The translations under genes were made by a program, and so were the position numbers. A stretch of 64,000 nt of DNA from an uncultured Lachnospiraceae bacterium (GTDB taxonomy: Bacteria > Bacillota > Clostridia > Lachnospirales > Lachnospiraceae), in assembly GCA_947565425.1 (NCBI GenBank), contig CANOFW010000016.1, positions 1-64,000 on the forward strand, read 5' to 3'. This document shows positions 7,529 through 16,521 of this stretch, piece after piece. The first letter of the stretch is position 1, and every line of letters starts with the position of its first letter. The notes below the pieces were generated by a model. The model saw only the letters and a list, made by a program, of their open reading frames with translations. It did not search any database and had not been told where the DNA came from.

Positions 7529-8857
7529 ATGAGGATGAAGCGAAAAGGTGTTTTATTCGTCGCCTCTTTATCAGCGGCGGCTGTGCTGGCAGGATGTGGG
7601 TCCAAGCAGCCTGCGCCGGGTGAGGTTGCAGGGTATGACGAAGGGGAACAATACCTGTCCATCTGGGTTCATTCTATTGAGGAGACGGAGGAAGGGCAAT
7701 GCTATAAGGAGGCAGTCGAATCATTTAATGAAGCATATGACGGTACGTATTTTGCAGATATTGAATTTATTCCCAGAAACGACAGCGGCGGCGGTTATTC
7801 TGATAAGATTAACGCTTCGGTTATGTCAGGCGGCCTGCCGGATGTATTGACCGTGGATGGACCGAATATTGCAGCGTATGCAGAGAACGGGATTATCAAG
7901 CCTTTGGCAGAATTGTCTGAGGAAGAGAAAAGCGTATATTTGGAATCTATTATTGAACAGGGAACGTATAACAATAAGTTGTATGCATTGGGGGCGATGG
8001 AATCCAGCGTGGGGTTGTATTACAATAAGGATATTTTAAAGGAAGCAGGCGTAGAGATACCGGACGCAGACCACCCATGGACGTGGACGGAATTTCTTAC
8101 AGTTCTTGAAAAGGTAAAAGCAGTGACAGACCAAAAGAATGGATACGCCATAGATATGACATTTCCCACAGGAGAGGCGACCATTTATTATTACGCCCCA
8201 TTCTTTTGGTCGAATGAAGGGGATTTTGTGGATGATAGCGGGCTGAATGTTAAGGGCGTCTTTGATTCTCAGGAAAACCTTGAGACATTAGATTATTTTA
8301 AAGAAATTTTAAACCGCGGTTATATGTCTCCGGTGCAGATTACAGACTTATTTGAGAGCGGCAGGGCAGCTTTTAAATTTGATGGGGCGTGGGAAGTAAA
8401 CACAATATATGCCAATTATCCAGAGGTAAATCTTGGTGTGGCGCCTTATGTTGTCTCTGATAAATGGAAGGGAGAACGGTATACACCGACAGGTTCGTGG
8501 GCGTTTGCGGCATCCTCAAAAACGGAACATATTGAGGGAGCGACCAAATTGGTACAGCATATGAGTGGTGTAGAGAGCGGAAAACGTCTCTGGGAAGAGA
8601 GCAGGAGTTTTCCTTCTACATACGAAGCATTTGAGAGCAGTCCGCTGTTTGAGGAGGATGAGAATTATAAAGCGCTGTATCATCAATTGAAAAGTTATGG
8701 GCATCCCAGGTCGAAGACGCCTGTATACCCACAGGTGAGCGCTTCTGTGCAGGAGGTATTAGAAAATGTAGTGCTGACAGGGAAAGAGCCACAGAAGGAA
8801 CTGGAGAAATCAATAGAAAGGATTGACGCGAAGTTAAAGCGTTATAAGGTGGAGTGA
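7529..8857 (+). CDS. Sugar ABC transporter substrate-binding lipoprotein
   Basis: This 442-residue extracellular solute-binding protein of the cluster 1 (MalE-like) type captures a sugar for the permease pair that follows. A basic start, hydrophobic stretch and lipobox LAGC place the lipidated Cys at residue 23. The mature protein opens with a YLSIWVHSIEE strand and carries family features such as GGLPDVLTVDG and LYYNKDILKEAGVEIP. The chosen ATG at 7529 follows AAAGGAGAG. An upstream in-frame TTG has no better site and would disturb the signal peptide. It is first in a six- or seven-gene operon. The substrate is probably sucrose or a short fructan, inferred from the GH32 enzyme. Confidence 0.9.
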   Translation: MRMKRKGVLFVASLSAAAVLAGCGSKQPAPGEVAGYDEGEQYLSIWVHSIEETEEGQCYKEAVESFNEAYDGTYFADIEFIPRNDSGGGYSDKINASVMSGGLPDVLTVDGPNIAAYAENGIIKPLAELSEEEKSVYLESIIEQGTYNNKLYALGAMESSVGLYYNKDILKEAGVEIPDADHPWTWTEFLTVLEKVKAVTDQKNGYAIDMTFPTGEATIYYYAPFFWSNEGDFVDDSGLNVKGVFDSQENLETLDYFKEILNRGYMSPVQITDLFESGRAAFKFDGAWEVNTIYANYPEVNLGVAPYVVSDKWKGERYTPTGSWAFAASSKTEHIEGATKLVQHMSGVESGKRLWEESRSFPSTYEAFESSPLFEEDENYKALYHQLKSYGHPRSKTPVYPQVSASVQEVLENVVLTGKEPQKELEKSIERIDAKLKRYKVE

Positions 8858-9759
8858 TGAAAAGAAGAAAATCAGAATCGCTTATGGGAATGGCTTTTTT
8901 TGGCCCGGCATTAGTGTTGCTTACGATCTTTTTGTTTTTGCCGATGGTATTGACGCTGGTGTTCAGTTTTACGGATTTCTTTGCACTGAACCCAAAGCTG
9001 ACCCATTTTACAGGACTGGAAAATTATATCCAGATATTTGAGGACGAAGATTTCAGGCAGGCATTTTTTAATACCGTGAAGTTCGTGATTATTATTGTTC
9101 CTTTACAGGGGCTTGGAGCATTAGGGCTTGCGCTGCTGATTGACAAGGTAAGCCATTGCAAAAAATACTTTAAAGTTGCATTTTTTGTGCCCGTTGTCAT
9201 GTCTCTTGCCGTAGTATCAACACTTTGGATTCAAATTTATAGCCCGGAAGGTATTTTGAATTCGGTGCTGGGCGTAATGGGAATTTCTGCACAGCCTTTT
9301 ATCAACAGCGCCAGCCAAGCGCTGCCGTCTATTGCGGTTATGAGCGCATGGCAAGGAGTGGGGTATCAGATGATTATTTTCCTCGGTGGCATCCAGGCAA
9401 TCAATCCTGCGCTTTATGAGGCGGCGGAAATGGATCACGCAACTCCCTGGCAGAAATTTCGGGATATTACGCTGCCGGAATTAAAGCCGCTTTGTATCTT
9501 TGTATTTATTACCATAACAATCGGGGCGTTCCGTATGCTTGTTCAACCAATGGTAATGACTGGAGGTGGGCCTTCCCATTCCACTTATACCGTCGTGTAC
9601 GATATTTATGAAACAGGTACGGTAAACTGGGAAATCGGCCTGGCGTCCACAATGGCGATTGCCTTTGCATTTTTTGTAATGATACTGACGGTTATTCAGA
9701 CCATCCTGACAAGGGATAAGGAGGAGAAAGATGGTAACAAGAAAACAAAAAAGAAATAA
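8857..9759 (+). CDS. Sugar ABC transporter permease (MalF/UgpA type)
   Basis: This 300-residue inner-membrane permease has about six helices, beginning GMAFFGPALVLLTIFLFLPMV. The EAA loop that docks the ATPase is visible as EAAEMDHATPWQKFRDITLPELKP, near residues 188-211. Its ATG overlaps the stop of the binding-protein gene (TGATG), which suggests translational coupling, and AAGGTGGAG lies just upstream. It pairs with the next permease. Confidence 0.92.
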   Translation: MKRRKSESLMGMAFFGPALVLLTIFLFLPMVLTLVFSFTDFFALNPKLTHFTGLENYIQIFEDEDFRQAFFNTVKFVIIIVPLQGLGALGLALLIDKVSHCKKYFKVAFFVPVVMSLAVVSTLWIQIYSPEGILNSVLGVMGISAQPFINSASQALPSIAVMSAWQGVGYQMIIFLGGIQAINPALYEAAEMDHATPWQKFRDITLPELKPLCIFVFITITIGAFRMLVQPMVMTGGGPSHSTYTVVYDIYETGTVNWEIGLASTMAIAFAFFVMILTVIQTILTRDKEEKDGNKKTKKK

Positions 9760-10582
9760 TTGGATATTGACAATTGTGCTGCTGATAGCTTCGCTGTTTT
9801 TTCTCTTTCCAGTGATATGGATGCTGGCAAATTCATTTAAACCAGACGCGGCAATCACAGCAGATATGAATTCTCTGCGGGCGTTTGTGCCGCCCATTCT
9901 TAATGGGAGCTTTTTAGAAAATTATATTACAGTATTGACAAATACCAATTTTATCAGATATATGTGCAATACGTTATTCTATGCAGCCGTCTTGATTGTC
10001 TTAGGAGTAGTTGTCAATGGGCTTGCCGGATATGCGCTGGCGAAAATCAAGTTTCCCTTCCGGGAACGCTGGCTGATGATTATTATGCTTTTAATGATTG
10101 TTCCTATGGAGACGATTATCACCATCCACTTCCTGATTGTAGCGAAACTGGGGCTTTTGAATACCGTGCTGGGCTACATATTGCCAATGATTGTAAATCC
10201 GTTCAATATCTTTTTGTTCCGGCAAGTATTTGTCAGCCTTCCGGACGATGTGTATGAAGCTGCGCAGCTTGACCGCTGCGGGCCATTAAAATATTTCTTT
10301 ACCATGGTGCTGCCGATGTCTAAAAGTGTAGTTGCTACAGTCAGCGTGTTTACATTTCTGAATGTGTGGAATGATTATCTGTGGCCGTCCCTGGTATTTA
10401 CCTCCGGTGATTTGCTGTCGGCGCAGATCGGATTAAATGCGATTACGTCAAATGACAATACGACGACAGGGCAGACGCTGGCAGTGATTACTATGGTTAC
10501 GATTCCGGTTATTATCATCTATTCATTCTTCTCCAAGCAGATTGTAGAAGGCGTTATCTCAACAGGTTCAAAGGAGGGCTAA
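9731..10582 (+). CDS. Sugar ABC transporter permease (MalG/UgpE type)
   Basis: This 283-residue membrane protein has about six helices and the second EAA loop (EAAQLDRCGPLKYFFTMVLP, about residues 177-196). The helix series starts WILTIVLLIASLFFLFPVIW. It overlaps the end of the first permease by 29 bases and has a strong AAGGAGG site, so the two subunits are likely made in step. Together with the solute-binding protein and the following ATPase it forms an importer. Confidence 0.93.
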   Translation: MVTRKQKRNNWILTIVLLIASLFFLFPVIWMLANSFKPDAAITADMNSLRAFVPPILNGSFLENYITVLTNTNFIRYMCNTLFYAAVLIVLGVVVNGLAGYALAKIKFPFRERWLMIIMLLMIVPMETIITIHFLIVAKLGLLNTVLGYILPMIVNPFNIFLFRQVFVSLPDDVYEAAQLDRCGPLKYFFTMVLPMSKSVVATVSVFTFLNVWNDYLWPSLVFTSGDLLSAQIGLNAITSNDNTTTGQTLAVITMVTIPVIIIYSFFSKQIVEGVISTGSKEG

Positions 10583-10585
10583 AGC

Positions 10586-11686
10586 ATGAGTTATGTAGAG
10601 TTGAAAAACATTTGTAAAAAATATAAGGGAAATGATAAAAATTCTGTGACGGATTTTAACTTGGAAATAGAAGAAAAGGAGTTTATTGCCTTTGTAGGAC
10701 CGTCCGGGTGTGGCAAATCGACTACGCTGCGAATGATTGCAGGATTTGAGGATATCACGTCGGGGGATCTGCTGATTGGCGGCAGCCGCATGAATGAGAC
10801 GGCTCCGGCAGACCGTGGGATTTCCATGGTATTCCAGAATTATGCCTTATATCCGCACATGACAGTGGAAAAGAACATTTCTTACGGTTTGAAGAATATG
10901 AAAGTTCCGTCCGCTGAGATTCAGAGGAAAGTAGATTGGGCGGTTGAAATTTTGGGACTTGAAGAGTACCGCTATAGAAAGCCCAAGAATCTCTCGGGCG
11001 GGCAGAGGCAAAGGGTCGCTCTCGGCAGGGCGATTGTCAAGAATCAGAAATTATTCCTGATGGATGAGCCGCTTTCCAATCTGGACACCAAGTTGAGGGT
11101 CAGTATGCGCAACGAGATCAGTAAACTTCACCGCAGCCTGGGAAGTACGACAATTTATGTCACCCATGACCAGGTGGAGGCGATGACGATGGCGGATCGT
11201 ATTGTCATTATGAAGGACGGCGTTGTTCAGCAGGTTGGCAAACCTATGGAATTATACGAACATCCCATCAATAAATTTGTGGCGGGATTTATCGGCTCTC
11301 CACAGATGAATTTCTATGATGTTAAGGTAGATGGGGAAGGTATTGTATTTTCCGATGGAAAGAAGATGAAGCTGCCGGATGCCGTGAAGGGAAAATTGCA
11401 AGGATATGACCATGTGGTTATGGGTATCCGCGGCGAGGATATTAAGCTAGATTCCTCGAACATGGAAGTTTATGCAGAATGCAGGCAGAAAGCCGTGATT
11501 GATAATACGGAAATTATGGGAAATGAAAATAATCTGTATTTTCAGTTCGGAGGCATTACGAGCGTTGCCAGGGTATCAAAATATGAGGTCAGCCAGGTTG
11601 GAGATGAAATTGATTTCGTGTTTATGCCTCATAAGATGCATTTCTTTGATGCAAAAACGGAACTGGCGATAACGGCAGATGTATAA
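10586..11686 (+). CDS. Sugar ABC transporter ATP-binding protein (MsmK/UgpC type)
   Basis: This 366-residue ATPase powers the importer. Walker A is GPSGCGKST (about residues 37-45), the signature is LSGGQRQR (about 136), Walker B is LFLMDEPLSNLD (about 155) and the switch histidine is in VTHDQ. A C-terminal TOBE/OB regulatory domain (about 240-366) is present, as in MsmK and UgpC. Many Firmicutes use a single shared MsmK for several importers. Here the gene is operonic with its own permeases, 3 bases after them and behind AGGAGG. Confidence 0.93.
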   Translation: MSYVELKNICKKYKGNDKNSVTDFNLEIEEKEFIAFVGPSGCGKSTTLRMIAGFEDITSGDLLIGGSRMNETAPADRGISMVFQNYALYPHMTVEKNISYGLKNMKVPSAEIQRKVDWAVEILGLEEYRYRKPKNLSGGQRQRVALGRAIVKNQKLFLMDEPLSNLDTKLRVSMRNEISKLHRSLGSTTIYVTHDQVEAMTMADRIVIMKDGVVQQVGKPMELYEHPINKFVAGFIGSPQMNFYDVKVDGEGIVFSDGKKMKLPDAVKGKLQGYDHVVMGIRGEDIKLDSSNMEVYAECRQKAVIDNTEIMGNENNLYFQFGGITSVARVSKYEVSQVGDEIDFVFMPHKMHFFDAKTELAITADV

Positions 11687-11708
11687 ATTAGGAAAGGCAG
11701 GATAAGAG

Positions 11709-13151
11709 ATGGATTTATTGGAAAAAGCAAGGCAATTTGAGGAGATAAACCGCGTTTCTGCGGAAGAAAAGCCTGTATTTCATGTGACGCCAATGGTCGG
11801 CTGGATGAATGACCCCAATGGTTTTTCGGTGTATGGGGGTAAGGTGCATCTATTTTACCAGTATTATCCCTACGATACGAAATGGGGGCCGATGCATTGG
11901 GGACATCAGGTGACGGAGGATATGGTTCACTGGCAGGAATGTAAGGCGGCTCTTGCGCCGGATGAGGAGTACGATAAGGAAGGATGTTTTTCAGGAAGCG
12001 CCCTGGAGACGGAAGAGGGGCATGTGCTGCTATATACAGGAGTTACCAAAGATAAGAAGAGCGGGCAGGAGCGTCAGAACCAGTGCATTGCAATCGGCGA
12101 TGGTTTAGAATACAAGAAAACGGCAGATTGTCCGGTGATTACAGGGGAAATGATGCCGCAAGGGTTTAGCCGCGTAGACTTCAGAGATCCCAAAGTCTGG
12201 AAGGAGGGGGATTGTTACTATCTATTGGCAGGCAATCGGGATGAATCCGGCAATGGACAGGTTGTACTGTTTTCCAGTATGGATTTATACAATTGGAAGT
12301 ATGAAGGCGTATTGGCTCATAATGGCGGTGTGATTGGCAGTATGTGGGAATGCCCGGATTTCTTTGCACTGGACGGTGCAGACGTCCTGATTTGTTCGCC
12401 GCAGGATATGAAAGCACAAGGCTATGAATTTCATAATGGCAACAATGCGGTGTATTTTCTTGGAAGCTATGATAAGGAACAGAAACTATTTACCAAAGAA
12501 AAACCTGTTTCCTTGGACTATGGATTAGATTTTTATGCACCGCAGACCACATGCCTGCCGGATGGAAGACGAATTTTAATTGCCTGGATGCATTCATGGG
12601 ATGATTCCTTTATCCCCAAAGGGCAGAGATGGAAAGGGATGATGACGCTTCCACGGGAGCTTTCCATCGTAGACGGCAGGCTGTTGCAAAGACCGGTGCG
12701 GGAGTTGGAACGTTATTGGAAAAACAACGTCTGTTATAAAAAAGCGCGGATAGAGGGAGAGAGGCAGTTTGAGGGCGTCTCTGGGAGAATTATAGATTTC
12801 ACGGTTAAAATTCTGTCAGGCAGTTTTCGTGAGTTTGTCGTTGATGTAGCAGGGAGTGATGAGTATTTTACCCGCTTTACATTGCAGAAAGAAAAAGGTA
12901 TCATGGAAGTTGACCGCACGTATTCCGGCGTAACAAAGGATATTGTTTGTATTCGGCGTGCAAAGATGGATGGTTCTGAGCCTGTAAAGCTGCGGTTTAT
13001 TATGGACAAAAATTCGGTAGAACTGTTTGTGAACGATGGGGAAATGGTGCTTAGCACAGTGATTTACACACCCTTAAAGGCGCAGGAAATACGGTTTATT
13101 TGTGATGGCAGCGCGCTGGTGGATATTGAGAAGTATGATATAGAGCATTGA
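11709..13151 (+). CDS. Sucrose-6-phosphate hydrolase / beta-fructosidase, GH32
   Basis: This 480-residue intracellular glycoside hydrolase cleaves terminal beta-fructosyl bonds (sucrose, sucrose 6-phosphate or short fructo-oligosaccharides). The three GH32 catalytic blocks are visible: WMNDPNG with nucleophile Asp35, FRDPKVW with the transition-state-stabilising Asp near 159, and WECPD with the acid/base Glu near 218. A C-terminal beta-sandwich follows (about 340-480). There is no signal peptide. Because the operon imports by ABC transporter rather than PTS, the substrate may be unphosphorylated sugar. The symbol scrB or sacA would be a guess. It lies 22 bases after the ATPase gene behind AGGAAAGGCAGG. 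Confidence 0.92.
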   Translation: MDLLEKARQFEEINRVSAEEKPVFHVTPMVGWMNDPNGFSVYGGKVHLFYQYYPYDTKWGPMHWGHQVTEDMVHWQECKAALAPDEEYDKEGCFSGSALETEEGHVLLYTGVTKDKKSGQERQNQCIAIGDGLEYKKTADCPVITGEMMPQGFSRVDFRDPKVWKEGDCYYLLAGNRDESGNGQVVLFSSMDLYNWKYEGVLAHNGGVIGSMWECPDFFALDGADVLICSPQDMKAQGYEFHNGNNAVYFLGSYDKEQKLFTKEKPVSLDYGLDFYAPQTTCLPDGRRILIAWMHSWDDSFIPKGQRWKGMMTLPRELSIVDGRLLQRPVRELERYWKNNVCYKKARIEGERQFEGVSGRIIDFTVKILSGSFREFVVDVAGSDEYFTRFTLQKEKGIMEVDRTYSGVTKDIVCIRRAKMDGSEPVKLRFIMDKNSVELFVNDGEMVLSTVIYTPLKAQEIRFICDGSALVDIEKYDIEH

Positions 13152-13162
13152 AAGGAGTATTT

Positions 13163-14119
13163 ATGGATGTCGTTGCATTAGGTGAATTGTTGATTGATTT
13201 TACAGATTATGGCGCCAGCGGCCAGGGGAATCCTGTATATGAAGCAAATCCGGGCGGGGCGCCCTGCAATGTGCTTTCCTGCCTACAGAAATTAAGCCAT
13301 TCCACGGCGTTTATCGGCAAGGTAGGCCAAGATTCATTCGGAAAATTGTTGGAGGATGCGGTTCGGGAACAGGGGATATGTACGGACGGTTTGCGGTTTG
13401 ACGCTCAAGTGCCGACGACGCTTGCCTTTGTGCACAACAAGCCGGATGGGGATAGAGATTTTTCCTTTTACCGTAATCCCGGTGCGGACATGATGTTGAG
13501 GAAAGAGGAAGTTTCCCGGGAGCTTATACAATCGGCGAAGATATTTCATTTTGGCAGTCTGTCCATGACTTCAGAAAGGGCGGAAGCGGCAACGAGGTAT
13601 GCGATTGAGACGGCCAAGGAAAATGGAAAACTGGTATCGTTCGACCCTAACTTGAGGCCGCCGTTGTGGAAGGATTTGCAGACAGCCAAAGAAAAAATAC
13701 AGTATGGCCTTTCTCAGTGTGACATTTTGAAAATATCGGATAATGAAGTGGAATTTCTGAGCGGACAAAAGGATATTGAAAAAGGCGTGCAGCAGCTACT
13801 TGAGCAATATCAGATTCCGCTTGTCTGCGCCACCATGGGAAAGGATGGCAGTAAGGCGTTTTACCGTGGCCATATTATCACAGGAGAACCGTTTCGTTCA
13901 AAGAGAACTATTGAGACTACGGGGGCGGGCGATACATTCTGCGGATGTATGTTGCATTTTGTTTTACAGTTTGGCTTTGATGGTTTTACACAAGAGGTTT
14001 TGCAGGAAATGCTCTCTTACGCCAATGCAGCAGCTTGCCTGGTGACAACAAGGAAGGGGGCTTTGCGGGTTATGCCCTCCATATCTGAGATAGAAGCTTT
14101 CCGAAGGGAGAATGGATGA
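13163..14119 (+). CDS. scrK: Fructokinase, PfkB/ribokinase family
   Basis: This 318-residue sugar kinase phosphorylates the fructose released by the upstream GH32 enzyme, feeding glycolysis. It shows the PfkB N-terminal signature region (NPGGAPCNVLSCLQKLSHS) and the C-terminal ATP-site motif TTGAGDTFCGC with the catalytic Asp near residue 256. The ATG at 13163 follows AAAGGAG. An in-frame TTG upstream overlaps the previous stop but lacks a site. It is coupled to the next gene by ATGATG overlap. Fructose is inferred as substrate from context; the family also phosphorylates other ketoses. Confidence 0.9.
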   Translation: MDVVALGELLIDFTDYGASGQGNPVYEANPGGAPCNVLSCLQKLSHSTAFIGKVGQDSFGKLLEDAVREQGICTDGLRFDAQVPTTLAFVHNKPDGDRDFSFYRNPGADMMLRKEEVSRELIQSAKIFHFGSLSMTSERAEAATRYAIETAKENGKLVSFDPNLRPPLWKDLQTAKEKIQYGLSQCDILKISDNEVEFLSGQKDIEKGVQQLLEQYQIPLVCATMGKDGSKAFYRGHIITGEPFRSKRTIETTGAGDTFCGCMLHFVLQFGFDGFTQEVLQEMLSYANAAACLVTTRKGALRVMPSISEIEAFRRENG

Positions 14120-14349
14120 TGCGGGAAATGAGAATTGAATTAGATACTATTGAGAAAGTGAAAAAATTTGTCAGCCTTATCTCCGTGTTTGAAGGAGATT
14201 TCGATATTCTGGCTGGAAGGTATATCATTGATGCAAAATCAATTCTGGGAATTTTCAGCGTGGATTTGTCAAAGCCTCTAACGCTTCGGATTGAACATGA
14301 AGATGATTGGGAAACGGTAAAGGAAACTTTGCAGGAGTTTGCAGTTTGA
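14116..14349 (+). CDS. HPr-like protein without the phosphoryl-accepting histidine
   Basis: This 77-residue protein has the HPr fold. It keeps the regulatory serine block IDAKSILGIFSVDLSKP (HPr site around Ser46), but where HPr has the active His15 (usually GLHARPA) it reads FEGDFDILAGRY. It therefore cannot carry phosphate for a PTS. Like Bacillus Crh, it could be a purely regulatory partner, for example phosphorylated at the serine by HPr kinase and acting with CcpA, but that is inference. Similar His-lacking HPr-like proteins are common in Lachnospiraceae. It overlaps the fructokinase stop codon (ATGA), making it the last gene of the sugar operon. Confidence 0.75.
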   Translation: MMREMRIELDTIEKVKKFVSLISVFEGDFDILAGRYIIDAKSILGIFSVDLSKPLTLRIEHEDDWETVKETLQEFAV

Positions 14350-14414
14350 CTAGAACTTGTAGAAGTACAAAAGACAGTAGTTGTTAGAATGCGTTACGAT
14401 AAAAAGAAACATGA

Positions 14415-14602
14415 GGCTGTTGCATTAATATATTTACTCGTTCAAAAGGTCTTGCCGCTTATGCGGCAAAGACAGAATGCACAATAATCACTCTGGGAAG
14501 CTAGCTTCCCAAGATGATTTTTGTGCATATTGTTTGCATTGCAAAGAAATGCAAACCTTTTGAACGAATCTAAATTTTGTAATTTATATTAATGCAACAG
14601 CC
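14415..14602. repeat. Palindromic MITE-like element, copy 3 (long form)
   Basis: This 188-bp element has perfect 18-bp terminal inverted repeats (GGCTGTTGCATTAATATA at 14415-14432 and its complement at 14585-14602). Inside lie the same CGTTCAAAAGG arm and its complement as in copies 1 and 2, now separated by three further small hairpins (TTGCCGC/GCGGCAA, GGGAAGCTAGCTTCCC, TTGCATTGCAAA region). It encodes no protein. It separates the HPr-like gene from a convergent membrane-protein gene. Confidence 0.8.
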
Positions 14603-14645
14603 CTATGTTTTATGTCTTATGAAACGTATTCTATTGTAATAAAAA

Positions 14646-14906
14646 TTATTCCGCACTGTCTGCCGTCGGCAAAGTGGCCAGATAATCATTCAGCGCGTCT
14701 AAATCAACTTCCGTTCGAGATGCAGTTGTCTGCTTATCTCCATTCTGGAAGTATCCGTAGGCGGAATATCCAATCCAGCACACCAGTACCAGACATACTA
14801 AAGTTCCGATAACGGAATACAAAGCGCGCATTGCCTTCTCTTTCTTTAGTGTTTTCTTACGGTTTGCTTTTTCTTCTTTATAACGGTCTACTTTCGCTTG
14901 GCTCAT
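14646..14906 (-). CDS. Small single-span membrane protein of unknown function
   Basis: This 86-residue protein has a very basic cytoplasmic N-terminus (about 25 residues rich in Lys/Arg/Glu, probably helical), one membrane helix (ALYSVIGTLVCLVLVCWIGY, residues 28-47) and a 35-residue acidic outside tail. A GGAGTG ribosome-binding site lies upstream of the ATG at 14904-14906. It stands alone, convergent with the sugar operon and divergent from thyA. No family recognised. Confidence 0.7.
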   Translation of the reverse strand: MSQAKVDRYKEEKANRKKTLKKEKAMRALYSVIGTLVCLVLVCWIGYSAYGYFQNGDKQTTASRTEVDLDALNDYLATLPTADSAE

Positions 14907-15040
14907 GATAACACTCCTTAGTTCTTAAATTTTAGTTCCGTAAACATCGTAATGAAAACTGGACTTTAACAATTTTCTGGTACAAGTATACACCATTTTT
15001 GTGAAAAAGTCTTGAATTTTTGAAAAAATTTTTTTTTCAA

Positions 15041-15068
15041 TTGAGATAGTGGGCGTTCTGTTATATAA
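15041..15068 (+). promoter_or_regulatory. Promoter of the thyA-folA operon
   Basis: TTGAGA (15041-15046), a 16-base spacer and TATAAT (15063-15068) lie 36 bases before thyA. An A/T-rich stretch upstream resembles an UP element. Confidence 0.7.
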
Positions 15069-15103
15069 TGGCGTAAGATTAATCGAAGAAAAAGGAGACA
15101 TAC

Positions 15104-15952
15104 ATGAGCTTAGCGGATAACATTTTTATAAGTATGTGCCGTGATATATTAGATAACGGTGTCAGTACCGAGGGTGAGAAGGTGCGTCCGCATTGGGCGG
15201 ACGGCAGCAGCGCCTATACGATAAAGAAATTTGGCGTGGTGAACCGTTATAACTTGGCGGAGGAATTTCCAGCGATTACGTTACGAAAGACGGCGATTAA
15301 GAGCTGTACGGATGAAGTGCTGTGGATTTGGCAGAAGAAATCCAACAATATTCACGACTTGCACAGCCATATCTGGGATGAGTGGGCGGACGAGTCGGGT
15401 TCTATCGGTAAGGCATACGGCTATCAGATGGGCGTGAAGCATAAGTACCGGGAAGGCATGATGGATCAGGTAGACAGAGTGATTTTTGACTTGCAGAACA
15501 ACCCTTTCAGCCGCCGGATTATGACGAATCTCTATGTCCATCAAGATTTGAGTGAGATGAACCTCTATCCATGCGCGTACAGCATGACGTTCAATGTTAC
15601 GCAAAAAATTGGGCAGGACAAGCTGACCTTAAATGCTGTATTGAACCAGCGTTCTCAGGATGTGCTGACGGCAAACAACTGGAATGTTTGTCAGTATGCG
15701 GTGCTTATGCATATGCTGGCGCAAGTTTGTGATATGGAGGTTGGAGAGCTTGTGCACGTAATTGCAGACGCCCACATTTACGACAGACATATTCCCTTGG
15801 TGGAGGAGTTGATTGCCAGGCAGACATACCCTGCGCCGAATTTTTGGCTGAATCCTGAAATAAAAGACTTTTATGCGTTTACCAGGGAGGATGTGAGGCT
15901 TGACAATTATGTGACGGGTCCGCAGATTCAGGATATCCCGGTGGCAATTTGA
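15104..15952 (+). CDS. thyA: Thymidylate synthase
   Basis: This 282-residue enzyme converts dUMP and methylene-tetrahydrofolate to dTMP and dihydrofolate. The nucleophile is Cys157 in LYPCAYSMTF, where most ThyA proteins read PPCH. The Ala-Tyr version resembles the divergent Bacillus/phage phi3T group. The nucleotide-binding block RSQDVLTANNWNVCQYAVL (about 184-202) and the C-terminal VHVIADAHIYDRH are intact. AAAGGAG lies 9 bases upstream. The dihydrofolate reductase gene follows 15 bases later, so the product dihydrofolate is recycled by its operon partner. Confidence 0.96.
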   Translation: MSLADNIFISMCRDILDNGVSTEGEKVRPHWADGSSAYTIKKFGVVNRYNLAEEFPAITLRKTAIKSCTDEVLWIWQKKSNNIHDLHSHIWDEWADESGSIGKAYGYQMGVKHKYREGMMDQVDRVIFDLQNNPFSRRIMTNLYVHQDLSEMNLYPCAYSMTFNVTQKIGQDKLTLNAVLNQRSQDVLTANNWNVCQYAVLMHMLAQVCDMEVGELVHVIADAHIYDRHIPLVEELIARQTYPAPNFWLNPEIKDFYAFTREDVRLDNYVTGPQIQDIPVAI

Positions 15953-15967
15953 CCTAAGGAGGGACTT

Positions 15968-16462
15968 ATGAATTTAATTGCAGCAGTCGATAAAAATTGG
16001 GCAATCGGCATGGATAATAAATTATTGGTGCGGATTCCTGACGATATGAAGCGTTTCCGGCAGATGACAGTGGGAAAAGTGGTTGTATTGGGGAGAAAGA
16101 CCTTAGAAACCTTTCCTGGCGGGCAGCCCTTGAAAGAACGCACTAATATTGTATTGAGTAAGAATAAAGATTATCAGGTGAAAGGCGCAGTCTGCGTGCA
16201 CAGCATGGAAGAATTATCTCAGGAATTGGGAAAATATAATAGTGAGGACGTCTATGTGATTGGTGGTGAGAGCGTATATAGACAAATGCTCGCGCAATGT
16301 GACACAGCATATATCACGAAACTGGACTATTCCTATCAGGCGGATGCGTGGTTCCCGAACCTGGATGAAGAGAAAGCATGGCAGATAACAGAGGAGAGCG
16401 AAGAACAGACGTATTTTGATCTGGAGTATTATTTTATAACATACAGTAAGAAACAGGATTGA
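15968..16462 (+). CDS. folA: Dihydrofolate reductase
   Basis: This 164-residue NADPH-dependent enzyme regenerates tetrahydrofolate from the dihydrofolate produced by ThyA. Motifs include the N-terminal LIAAVDKNWAIGMDN with the Met20-type loop, the acidic residue in IPDDMKRFRQMT, VVLGRKTLETFPG, and VYVIGGESVYRQML for cofactor binding. Length matches chromosomal FolA. AAGGAGGGAC gives an excellent ribosome-binding site in the 15-base gap after thyA. Trimethoprim would be expected to target it. Confidence 0.96.
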   Translation: MNLIAAVDKNWAIGMDNKLLVRIPDDMKRFRQMTVGKVVVLGRKTLETFPGGQPLKERTNIVLSKNKDYQVKGAVCVHSMEELSQELGKYNSEDVYVIGGESVYRQMLAQCDTAYITKLDYSYQADAWFPNLDEEKAWQITEESEEQTYFDLEYYFITYSKKQD

Positions 16463-16521
16463 TTTGCAGAACACTCAATCAGCGAGGTATCAGAAATGTG
16501 GCTCTCATCGGAGGGAGAACA

